Below, one piece after another: positions 22,111 through 31,817 of a DNA stretch of 64,000 nucleotides. The DNA is from Cymbidium sinense. Its lineage: Eukaryota > Streptophyta > Magnoliopsida > Asparagales > Orchidaceae. The DNA is taken from the NCBI GenBank assembly GCA_021442155.1, contig CM038215.1, positions 272,903,014 through 272,967,013 on the forward strand. The letters are read 5' to 3'. Position 1 is the first letter of the stretch, and every line of letters starts with the position of its first letter. A program made the position numbers and the translations under genes. The notes beneath the pieces are model-generated. The model saw nothing but the letters and a program-made list of their open reading frames with translations. It was not told where the DNA came from and ran no database searches.

Positions 22111-22640
22111 TCATCACTAAGTGGGGAATCAGCATGAAGTGGGTGTGCTGCTAAGAAATCCACTAGTGCTTGACCTTTCACCGCACAGAGGGGTACGAAT
22201 GTAATATCAAACTTTGAGAGAATCATGGACCAACATGCCAACCGTTTGGATAACGTCAGCCATGTCATGAGATACTATAGTGGATTGATTCTTGAAATCA
22301 AGTTCACCTTATGAGAAAGCATATAGTGTCATAGCTTTTGGAATGCAAAGATTAAAGCTAGGCAATGTTTCTCAATAGGTGGGTAGTTCACTTAACAATC
22401 GGATGATAGAGGTAATAGAGGGTACTCTCCTTCTTTTCGTCATTGGCTTGGGCCAACAAAGAGCCAAGGGAGTCATCCAATACAATAGTGTAGATGTTAA
22501 GTGGCTTGCCCGGGATAGGGGCTGTTAGAACATACGGCTTCACCAAATACTATTTGATATCTTCAAAGGCATGCTGACACTTGTCATCCCACTTGAACTT
22601 GGCATCCTTTTTTACAAGTGCTGAAAATGGATTGCATCTT
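22110..22640 (-). pseudogene. RT-linked RNase H remnant, copy 2
   Basis: Minus-strand words include PFSALVKKDAKFKWDDKCQ near 22570-22640 and the LVKPYVLTAPIPGKPLNIYT segment near 22480-22560. The connection segment MTWLTLSKRLACWSMILSKF and CAVKGQALVDFLAAHPL lie at 22083-22268. The last piece is the usual tether between RNase H and the archaeal-type RNase H (KGQALADFLA.HP in related elements). Compared with copy 1, the KFKWDDKCQ segment is intact, but the Y..IEK region carries deletions near 22390-22410. Confidence 0.72.
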
Positions 22641-23530
22641 CCCGATAGATTGGAGATAAAGCTTCTTAGATACGCCAACCTCCCTTGGAAAGATCTGAGT
22701 TGAGTTAAACTTTTAGGTGGTGACATTTCTAAGATAGCTTTGATCTTTTGTATCTATCTCTATTACCTAGTTTGGACAACAAACCAAGGAACTTCCTTGA
22801 AGCTAATGAATGAACACTTTCTGATTCATTTTGAGGTTATATTATCTTAATCGTTTGAAAACTACTCTCAAGTCAAAGAGATTGTCTTCTTTTTCTTTGC
22901 TTTTGACTACTAGATCATCAACATAGCACTTAACTTGATGATGAATGAGTTCATTGAAGATCTGAGTCATGGCCCATTAGTATGTAACACCAGCATTTTA
23001 AGGCCGAAAGGCATGACCTTATAATAATAGATTATGATCGGGGTTTGAAAAGCAGTGCTTCTTTCATGCTCGAGGGCCATCTTAATTTAGTTGTAGCATG
23101 ACCCATCCATGAAGGAGAATAGTGCATGAGATGAGGTGATTTCCACCATTAATTTTGGTATAGGAAGGAAACTCATCCTTAGGACATGCCTTATTTAAGT
23201 CCCTAAAATCGATGCATATGAAAATTTTTCCATTCTTTTTCTTAATTACCACAACACTGGCTAACCAGGTAGGTATTTTTCTTCCCTGATGAAACCACAT
23301 TAATCAATTTCTTGACTTCAAAATGACCTATTGTTTGATTTCTAATGCATGCATCTAGGAGATTGCTTGATAGCGTTAGCGTTAGGGTTAATTCAAGTTT
23401 GTGGACTACTACATCGAGATAATCCAGAAATCTCTTCATAACTCCATGTAAAGTAGTCCTTAAACTCAATCAATTGCCTAACTAAGCCATTGGTTTCTTC
23501 TTCATTCAGCAACAAACTAATGTATGCGGG
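22640..23530 (-). pseudogene. Reverse transcriptase remnant, copy 2
   Basis: The minus frame 23082-23300 reads GRKIPTWLASVVVIKKKNGK and then IDFRDLNKACPKDEF, the RT fingers. The YVDD catalytic box is intact at 22914-22925, after LIHHQVKC. The pre-RT segment (23340-23470) is shifted relative to copy 1 by indels. It is a Ty3/gypsy RT by motif order, and not functional because of frame breaks. Confidence 0.8.
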
Positions 23531-24656
23531 CGTGGATTTTCTTCTATCCCAAGGTTGATTTCTTTAAGCTTATCAATTGTTGAATGGATTTCCTCTTCAA
23601 ATTCTAGTGGTGCATCTTTGATTTGGAGATCATCTGGATCATCTGAAGTTTCTAAACATACTTCCACATAAGAGTTAGTGTGGTTGAGAAGAACCTATCA
23701 AATTCCAGATGATTGGTAACAACTAAGCATTAATCGTTGTCATCCACTGGATCCAATGCACCGAATCCTAGTCCTAATCTTGATTATTGTTCCATAACTT
23801 CTTGAAGTACTCGACTGCTTGGACCATGTATAAGGAATCAAACCTTTCTTTACTAGATTAAGAACACAAGGTACCAATCAAAGGTAATTCTATTAATTTT
23901 TTATATGAATTATCCTCAAGTTCTACATTAACTTCTGGACTTAAGGATGATGATCCCAAAAGGAGTCTCTTTAGCTTGACATCCATGGAAGACTAGGGGC
24001 TTCTTAACTACTAAACCTTCAACTTTTGGGAGAAAATCAAGGTTAGAGCTAAGGTTCCTAAATACTGCCTGATAGTTTCACATAAACTTGATTCAAATGC
24101 ATTCATGCTATGCTTGGAGGCAGGTCTTCATCGTTATCGGCAGTGTCACCTCCAATGAAACGAGAGGGTTGGTGGTATGCTAATGAAATTAGACTCATCC
24201 TCTAATGGATTCCAAGTCTATGTGAATAGTAGGGATACTCCTATGAATTGGAACATAACCATTATGGATGCCAACCAGGGGGTCTTCCACCTTTGGAATT
24301 GCCTTTGTATCTACCTCGGTTCTGATGGAGGTCAGTCATTCATCCCATATATGTATGGTGGAACAAGTGTGGGTGGAATGTGATATGTTGCTCTACTTCT
24401 TCCTTGATGTACTTTTCTCATTCACTTGTATTTTCACTTCATTATTCTTTTCTTTTTCTTTTTCTTTTGTATTTGAATTTTGACCAAGTTCATGAGAAAA
24501 GGCATTTTGATTTTGGTTAAGATAGTAGGTCGCATCCTCATATATCTCAACCTCTCTAACTAAAAATAACTTTTCATCTCGTTTGACACAATATTCGATT
24601 CCATCCCTTCCGAACTTGATGCACTGATGAAAGGAGGATTGAATCATCTTGTTCTA
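23530..24656 (-). pseudogene. pol linker between protease and RT, copy 2
   Basis: It contains the same words as copy 1: SSFHQCIKFGRDGIEY, KRDEKLFLVREVEIYEDATY and a Lys/Glu-rich tail NTKEKEKEK (24393-24647). The charged tail is encoded by a short AG-rich microsatellite (24440-24475). It joins the protease end without interruption at 24656. The matching point in copy 1 (6380) is where telomere-like repeat starts. Confidence 0.7.
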
Positions 24657-25256
24657 GATTATCCAAGGCCTACTGAGCAAAATAGTGAACAATGTATTCG
24701 AATTAATTATATAAAATTTGGCTTCAGTCTTCCAGTCACCTATTTCCAAAGGTAACACTATGGAACCTAATGCCCTCTCGCCCTATTCATTGAATCCTCT
24801 TAATAATATCTAATCTCCTCAGAGTGTAGAGATGTCAATCCTCTAGTAGGCAAGGGTCTTTAGACTCATAATATTCACAAATTCACCTGGATCAACAAGC
24901 ACCCTGGAAAGTCTAAACTTTCCCATATCCACTATAATGTAGTGGGGACGGTTATGCTCCATGTTCCCCAGAAGAAGGTCTTCATCTATGAATGTGACTC
25001 CTTGGGCTTCTCTTGAATAATGTGCCTCCTCTTCAATAGTGGTCAACTGAGCTAAGCATATCTCTAGATCAAGAAGAGCCTTGATTAATGATTCCCTCAT
25101 CTCTTTGGATAAGACAAGGGCATCATATATGCTTAACTTAGTTGTCAACTTTCTTAGGTGAGCGAGGACATTGTAATCAACTCTAGGCACATACTCCATA
25201 AGTATATCCAAGGGTAGAGCATCTTGTGGAGGGGGCTTCTCAATCATTAGAATCAA
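24657..25256 (-). pseudogene. Retropepsin-like protease domain, copy 2
   Basis: The minus frame 25256-24843 is open for 137 codons. It includes PLDILMEYVPRVDYNVLAHL, DALVLSKEMRESLIKALL, VTFIDEDLLLGNMEHNR and RVLVDPGEFVNIMSLKTL. The last block is the aspartic protease active-site region, which in related plant gypsy elements reads VDGG or VDSG; here it is VDPG. The C-terminal part (24840-24660) reads GSIVLPLEIGDW and LLSRPWI, then a stop. Protease would cleave the gag-pol polyprotein. This is the longest intact coding stretch of copy 2. Confidence 0.78.
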
Positions 25257-26110
25257 TGACTTGTTTCCCCTTATCTTGAGGTGCTACCCTAGGAGGTAGA
25301 ACCTTGTTACTACGGAGGTTAACTTTTTTAATCTCTTGTGGCAGGTTAGTGGAATATGCTACCTGCTCATCAGGCTCACCTATAGCTTCTCCTATAGGCC
25401 CTCAGAATCAGATGATTCCAAGTCTATCTAAAGAGGTGAATCCATAGTATTCAGAGAAGGAAAGTACAAATCCAAATCTGAAAGAGGAAGATCAGAGTTA
25501 TTATAATTATTATTTAGACTTGAAGATTTTTCTGTAAGAGTAGATTTAGACAACCCATCAGAAGTAACACAGATGTAATTCAAACTAGCTTTATTCTTCA
25601 ATTTCATAGATTTTGAAGGAGATACATAGTACAAATCAAGTAAAGTAAGTGGGGTGAGGGATTTGATGGCCTCATATGATGATACAAGATGTATACTAGA
25701 AGAAGAGCTAGCTAAAATAGAAGTGTCGGTTGAAGTAGTAGCTACTACGGTGGAATGGAGACTGGGCTTGATTGATGGTTGCGCTACTTGGCTATCCCAG
25801 GAAAGTATAGGCTACTACTGCTGCTGCTGAGCTCCAACCTTCCCCAAGTTGTCTTTGGCAACTTGCAAGCCTTCTTTAATGTTAGAGGTTTAAGTTGCCT
25901 CAGGCACCTACAAGGAAAGTTTCTTGATTTTTGAAATAATCATTTTAGAGGTTCGGGATAAGGAGATATCCCAACCTTCTTTAGTTTTAAGAGGATTACA
26001 GGTATCCCCAAGGACTGCCCTAACAAAACTGGATGGTTATTCCACTAGATATTCTTTTGGGATAATTATGGTGCCTATCTTGCAGCTATTTTGATGCCAG
26101 TCCTTGAATG
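25257..26110 (-). pseudogene. gag-protease connector, unrecognised low-complexity region
   Basis: Only short minus-strand frames remain, one of them Asn/Ser/Leu-rich (25428-25634). The region lies between the gag zinc-knuckle remnant and protease, so it should be part of gag-pol by position. I recognise no domain in it. A CAG/CTG-type run (ctactgctgctgctgagctc) sits near 25816. Confidence 0.4.
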
Positions 26111-27137
26111 TAAAATAATCTTCCAAAATATGACCTAGCATGCGGTGGTAGGGGCAAAAGTTAGGATCATTGCTCCTGCCCACTTTCTCTGGCTACTTAG
26201 GCTTGGGTAGTTTAAAATTAGGTCTCTTTAAGAGATTCTTAAATATTTTCTTGATTATTTAACGCTTAAATGAATAAGGTTTATTAAGCTTATCTAAAAG
26301 AGTTGGTGGATCGTAGCTACCTGGCGGTGGGTATGTGTACCGCTGCTATGAGTTTGGCTAAGGAGGAGGCAGTGAAGGCCATGGAGGCTGCTATGATAGC
26401 TAGTAGGATGGCCTAGTTGGTGGTAAAGGAGGTGAAAGTGATAGCTATTGGAGCACGAGTTCTCTCATGCTGATCTTTGGTCGCTTGCTTCCCCTTATCC
26501 AACACTGCTACTACCCTTGGATTTTTCTCATAAGCTTTCTATGGCTTTGGCTTTGTTGACTGATCTTGAAAAGACAATTGTTTGGCCTCTCCTTATAGAC
26601 TAGCCATCTTGTTGATTAGCTTCTCAAATATCTTGATTGTAAAACCTTTGAGCATGAAGGTGACCAGGACATGAATATTCTTTAGCATAATTTTAATGGC
26701 ATGATGTTCAGATAGTTGCGGTTCGCATTTCAAACTCTAATTGCACCATCTGAGAATATAATCAATGAGGGACTCACCGGGGTGTTGTTAAGCCACAATG
26801 AGTTCACCTACAATCACCCTTTGTTTAGCTCCAGCAAGCCTCTTAATGAAGAGTTGCTCAAACTCAGCAAAAGTCTTCACTGAACGGTTAGAGAGTTTAA
26901 CATACCAATCAAAGGCTATGCTTGCCAAACTGCTGTCAAAAAGATGGAATAGTAACACATCGCTACCACCAACATTGCAATAGTTGGCCCTGAAGTGCGC
27001 TATGTGCTATCGTGGGTTCCCATTGCCATCAATGCTCTTGAAAGAAGGTGGCACAAAACCCTTAGGATACTTTTAGGTAGGGTCTACCCTTTGGAATCGA
27101 ATTCCTCTAGGTAGGGTTTACCCTTTGGAATCGATGA
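26110..27137 (-). pseudogene. gag capsid and zinc-knuckle remnant, copy 2
   Basis: On the minus strand from about 27080, codons read YPKGFVPPSFKSIDGNGNP, then LFDSSLASIAFDWYVKLSN, then FAEFEQLFIKRLAGAKQR, then GESLIDYILRWCN with a few stops. This is the plant retrotransposon gag (UBN2/Retrotrans_gag-like) pattern: SL...A..WY..L, a F..LF..+F segment, and ES...Y. Near 26110-26160 the words FCPYHRMLGHILEDYFTFK resemble the zinc knuckle of these gags (C..H....H....C), with the last Cys changed to Tyr. Gag would form the virus-like particle. A 27-bp direct duplication (27074-27100 and 27108-27134) lies at its N-terminal edge. Confidence 0.75.
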
Positions 27138-29142
27138 TCCTCCTCGGGCTTGTGCCAATGGTTCTCTCACTTGCTGCTCAACCATGAGTTTAATATCCTT
27201 TTCTTGTATGGAGGTACTATCCACTACCTTCCTATACAAGCTAGTGCTACCTTGCTCTACTAGCGGTGAAGTCTTGGCTTGATCCACAACATACAACAAC
27301 TCAGGCTGATCGGTCTCTGCAATAGTAGGATGCACTGCTGGGGCTTGGTTCTAAGGTACCAAAATTACTACTAGCAAGTCTTCAAGCCTCTTTCACATCC
27401 TATCAATTTATTCATCCTTCTATTTTATTTGTTGAAGGAGGTGTTGGGTCGTAGACGTATCATCACAACCTTCCAAACTCGCTAATCCCAGAAGGGGAAC
27501 CATCAACCATATGTACTCTTATTGAATCCTCCAATAGATCATCTTTATTATGATCAAAACTAACCTTCTTATTCTCTAGGTAGGACCAGTCGTATCCTAG
27601 AATTTCTTTCTTTTCCATAAGATACTATGATATAATAGCATGTAGGGAGCGGTCTAACTATGTGGGCACAAATGAGCATGGTTGACTTGTGGTAGGATCA
27701 TGCTCATGAATTGAAATACATCTAACCCCCTCTGATGTTGGAGAGCTAACCTTGTGAGGGCTACATCACTATAAGAAATATGCTCATGGCTATCATCTAT
27801 CATGGGAGGAGTGATACTCCTTGGAGGATCTATCGCCATGGTGACAATGGTATTGTCTCCTTCCCCCTTTGTTACTGCTATCTCCATGCACTACTGTGGT
27901 GGTGGTGGTCATGGCACAACTACAATGCTCCGTGGCTGCCACTCCCTCTACACCACAACTGGAGCAAGATAACGAGTAGGAGAGCTCAGCCTCACCTCAA
28001 TCGATGGTGTAGATGGAATAGGATCTCTTGGTCATAGCCAGATCACTAGTGGGGCTCTCTTTTCCCTACATGCAGCCTTCATGGCTTCTGTTGGAACTGC
28101 AGATGATGGAGCTTGTACTGGAGATGGTGGGCATGGAGTAGAGCGGTGTGGCCGAGGCACCACCTACTTTTTCTATGTAGGAGCTCCTCATTTGTGGTGA
28201 GTAGTACCGATCAATACAATGCTATCAGTATGATTGGCGTGGGTAGCACGCTGATCAGAAAAGTCCACAAGGGTAGAGGTAGCTAACTGTCTAGCATACC
28301 TACGTCTCTATCTACTGGTGATATGTATAAATACACAGGATTCTCTAGCCCTCTTCTAATCGATGTTCTCACCAACGCAGTGAGGGATGATTGACTGTAA
28401 GTCAAATTGGGCCTCAGACTCTGATCATTCGTAAGCCCTATCGACTCAGTGCGGAACTGATCTAAGGTCGACATACGACCTTATCCTATCTCTAGTACAA
28501 GCCTCAAAGTGAATTGCAGGTTGAGTTGAAACTGAGATCCTTTTAATATCTTCTTCTCCATCAGATTTAGAGAGGGAATGAAACTTGTTCTTTGTGATCA
28601 GAGGAGAGACTATCCTGGGTAACTCCTCTACTACAGACTGAGCAACTGCCTCCATCTCTTGGCTATGCACACATGATACCACTTAATCTTGCAGCATCTG
28701 TTGCTGTGCTGGGTCCTACTGGGAGGAGCACTATGGGAACTAGAACTTACCCCCTAGGTATGGGAGATTATCCCTAGAACTAGGGGAGCCTTCCCCATGG
28801 AAGAAGCCAATGAGTGGGTTCTAGCCCGTACTGGGGCAGAAATGGGAACCACTGAACGCATTGGCATTGAAACTGCAACTATTGCAGGAATTGCCATAGT
28901 ATTCCTCTTTAGTGAGGGAAACTCTAAATTTGATGACATCTCAACATAGATGATTGACTTTTGCCCGGTCACCACACTCCTGCTGACGGTTGTGAGGGTG
29001 GTCCCCTCACAAGTGATCCTAGCTCCCTTGAAACCTCAGCCAAAATGAATGAGTTGGGAAAAGTCAGTTGTGGGAGGCTAGCCCGATCCAAGGCCAAATC
29101 CATCCCAAAAGGAAAAGTAAACACATACTTCTGAGCTTTCAT
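27138..29142 (-). pseudogene. gag N-terminal region, copy 2
   Basis: A plausible gag start codon is the ATG at 29142-29140 (minus), opening MKAQKYVFTFPFGMDLALDR for 57 codons to a TGA at 28969-28971. The next frame (28975-28754) then continues with no gap, as if one frameshift separates them. More short minus frames follow to 27654. I recognise no domain; the content is Ser/Thr/Pro-rich with charged patches. The start is chosen because it is the first sizeable frame after the structured leader, and the frames continue downstream into recognisable gag. Confidence 0.5.
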
Positions 29143-31414
29143 TAGAACTGAACTAAACTAAACTGAAAACTGACTAAAACTAAGTTGAAATTCTACAATT
29201 TTGGGAAAATAAACTCAAACTAGATTTTTTGCTTTAATTTGTTTTTATAATTTTAATCCACACTCAACAATTTGAATATGTTAAGTGGGGCTCTTTAATT
29301 TAGAACACATTTTTGAATTTAAAATTGGGGAAGAGATTTTTTAATTTAGAATCCATTTTCAACCAATTTGTGTATGTTGGAAATGGATTCAAATATTTTG
29401 AAGAGATTGATGCTTCCATTGGTTCATATTTGATTTTGAATTTTGTGTTTGGGGACCCTTTATTTAACAAATTTGAGTATTTTAAAATAAAGGGTCAATT
29501 GACTTTATTTTGGAATTACTCATTTAGCAAATTTGGGTATGCTAAATGAGCTATTTGAAAACAATTTTCATCTTCTTTTGCTTGTCTGGTGAATCATGTG
29601 TGAATTTGAAAATGAAACTTTTATTTAGCAAATATTTGTATGCTAAATAAAGTCCAAATGTTTTCTTTTATTTTGATTTTTTGAAAGGAGGATCTTTACT
29701 TAGTAAATTTAGGTATGTTAAATGAAGAATCCAAATGTGTTTGATTTTTTAGTTTTTGAATGATGGACCTTTACTTAGCAAACTTGGGTATGCTAAATAA
29801 AAGATCCAAATGTATTTTGATTTTTTGATTTTTTGAAAAGGGTATCTTCACTTAGCAAATTTGGGTATGCTAAATGAAGAATCCAAATGTGTTTTGTGTT
29901 TTGATGTTTTGATTTTGAAATGAGGATCTTCACTTAGCAAATTTGGGTATGCTAAATGAAGAATCCAAATGTGTTTTGATTTGTGATTTTTTATTTTGAT
30001 TTTTTGAAATTGAGAACTTTACTTACCAAATTTGTGTATGCTAAATAAAGTTCAAATGTATTTTTAATTTTAATGTTTTGATTTTTGAAAAAGGGACATT
30101 TATTTAGCAAATTTGGGTATGCTAAATGAAGAATCTAGATGTGTTTTGATTTTTTTGTGATTTTGAAAATAGGATCATCACTTAGCAAATTTGGGTATGC
30201 TAAATAAAGAATCTGAATGTGTTTTATTTTTATGATTCCTTTATTTTTATTTTTTGAAGAGGGGGATCTTTACTTAGAAAATTTAGGTATGCTAAATAAA
30301 GTCCAAATTTATTTTGAAAAATGAAACTCTCATTTGACAAATTTGGGTATGTCAAATGGGAGTCAATTATGTTTTATTTTTCAAAGATGAAATTTTGTTT
30401 TGTGTATGATAATTGTTTTTTTTTAAAGAAAGAAATTCTAACTTAACACATGTGGAATGTGTTGAGTGGAATTTCAAATGGTGAAATTTTATTTGAATAT
30501 AAAGCCTCCATCCAACATATTGAATGGAGAGGCTTATTTTCAAAATTGTAATTTTTGAAAAGAAAGAAATTCTAACTTCAACATATGTGAGATATGTTGA
30601 AATGGAATTTCAATTTTATGATATGATTTTATTTGAAAATGAAATATTCTTTCAATAAATTTGGGTATATTGAAAGAGAATTGTTCATTTTCAAATATGT
30701 GCTTTTTGAAAAGGTGATTTTTTTATTTTGTTTTTGTAAAGATGATTATTAATTTTATTTTTGAAAAGATGATTGTTGATTTTATTTTGGAAAAGATGGT
30801 TGTTAATTTTATTTTTGAAATGATGATTGTTGATTTAGTTTTTAAAAGATTATTGTTGATTTTATTTTTTGAAAAGATGATTGTTGATTTTATTTTGAAA
30901 GATGATTGTTGATTTTGATTTGAAATGAAGTCTTCATTCAATAAATTTAGGTATATTGAATGAAGGATGTTCATTTGTGCTTTTGAAAAGATGATTTTTA
31001 TTTTTTTAAATGATCTACATGTAACAATCATGAAGATTGTTAGATGAGGTTGAAATATTTTATCATGTGTATTTTGAAAAGTACTTTTGGAAATTGTTGT
31101 TTTATAAAGGATTTATTTTATTTATTTATTTTTTGGAATGAACCTTTCCTTACCATAGAAATGGTAAGGAGGAAGTCTTTAGTTATTTCTTTTATTAAAA
31201 TTTTATTTTCACCTATTGGGGGAACCCAATAGGGGTTTCAAGACCTACATGGAGTGAGGTACTAAAACCTAAAGGATGTTAGCTAGCTTAACTTAAGAAT
31301 GAAATAAACTAAGTGCCAATGGAAAAGAAGGATAGTCTCGGATTCATATGAAATACAAATCCACTATCGATACTTGGAGACAATGATCATTTACCAAAGA
31401 TGGAGAGATGAACT
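29143..31414 (-). promoter_or_regulatory. 5' leader of gypsy copy 2 with serial hairpins
   Basis: This is the untranslated stretch between the primer-binding site and the gag ATG. It holds about 20 imperfect palindromes spaced 70-120 bp apart, listed as a separate repeat feature. AT-rich spacers with runs of gattttttga lie between them. No coding frame is supported. In retroviruses and LTR elements the leader carries packaging, dimerisation and translation-control structures; assigning any of these here is inference. Confidence 0.65.
29258..31236 (-). repeat. Array of ~20 covarying hairpins with a conserved loop
   Basis: Arms and loops seen on +: 29258-29290, 29349-29390 (16-bp arms), 29454-29496, 29519-29550 (perfect ctcatttagca/tgctaaatgag), 29617-29653, 29691-29731, 29765-29807, 29841-29884, 29924-29966, 30013-30053, 30094-30136, 30172-30214, 30264-30304, 30325-30364, 30432-30476, 30502-30535, 30566-30611, 30635-30692 and 30923-30976. 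Three short ones with 4-nt loops follow: 31022-31041, 31143-31172 and 31211-31236. Most loops are aatttgggta. Stem sequences change on both arms together, for example ttagca/tgctaa, ttgaca/tgtcaa, tcaata/tattga. Confidence 0.8.
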
Positions 31415-31817
31415 ATCCCCAGCGGAGTCGCTAGAAAAATCTATGGTGAAATATTTTCATCTTCATCTATCTTTTGGAAAAAAATAAATGAAGACAAAAA
31501 TACACACTTGGCGGACATCACGTAGATCCACAGATTTTCTCATTAGGGTGATTGGGTACAACATTGAGGAATGATGTGCTATCTCGAGAGATAGAAGTCA
31601 CCATCCTACAATGGACCTTATCAACTAATGAAGACTCCTACGAATTATGGTTCTTCGGATGTACTAGAGATTCTTCCCCTACTTTACATGGAAATAAAGG
31701 ATTTATTTTAATGAAGTTCATTAAGTTTCTGGAGGCAACCCCCATAGTTAATTACATCTTAGGAATTAGAGATTCCTAAGAATACTCTTGATTAAGGTAA
31801 ATGATCATTGTCTCCAA
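31374..31817. repeat. 22-bp perfect inverted repeat flanking the primer-binding site
   Basis: The arm at 31374-31395 and the arm at 31796-31817 are exact reverse complements over 22 bp (core caatgatcatttacc and ggtaaatgatcattg). The 400 bp between them contain the primer-binding site close to the left arm. On the element's RNA (minus), one arm would lie in the LTR U5 side and the other just downstream of the primer site. Confidence 0.8.
31415..31433 (-). promoter_or_regulatory. Candidate tRNA primer-binding site, copy 2
   Basis: The minus strand reads TAGCGACTCCGCTGGGGAT, preceded by TAGATTTTTC. This resembles the GGCGACTCCGCTGGGGA-type site found just inside the 5' LTR of many plant Ty3/gypsy Tat elements. 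I recall such sites as complementary to a tRNA-Arg 3' end in Ogre-like elements, but I cannot confirm the tRNA here. The position fits: about 2.3 kb upstream of the gag start, and next to a possible LTR end (TTTCACCA near 31443-31450). Confidence 0.65.

Larger units (their letters stand above)
17445..31440 (-). mobile_element. Ty3/gypsy (Tat-like) element, copy 2, nearly complete internal region
   Basis: Read on the minus strand from right to left: primer-binding site (31415-31433), hairpin-rich leader (31414-29143), gag start (29142), gag core (about 27137-26110), protease (25256-24660), pol linker, RT, RNase H, archaeal-type RNase H, integrase and 3' UTR repeats to about 17445. From 18380 to 24656 it is collinear with copy 1 (1-6380), and copy 2 is about 103 bp shorter over that span. 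No 3' LTR is seen; the left end meets the telomere-like array. A 5' LTR probably starts at about 31440 and runs rightward. Coding is broken throughout. Confidence 0.85.

Noticed and set aside
29258..30980. Possible CRISPR array (regular palindromic repeats)
   Set aside because: The sequence context is a plant retrotransposon leader, the repeats are about 100 bp with diverging stems, spacers are not unique, and no cas-like gene is present.
31552..31779. 75-codon plus-strand ORF beside the primer-binding site
   Set aside because: It lies antisense to the presumed LTR/U5, has no family resemblance and overlaps inverted-repeat structure.
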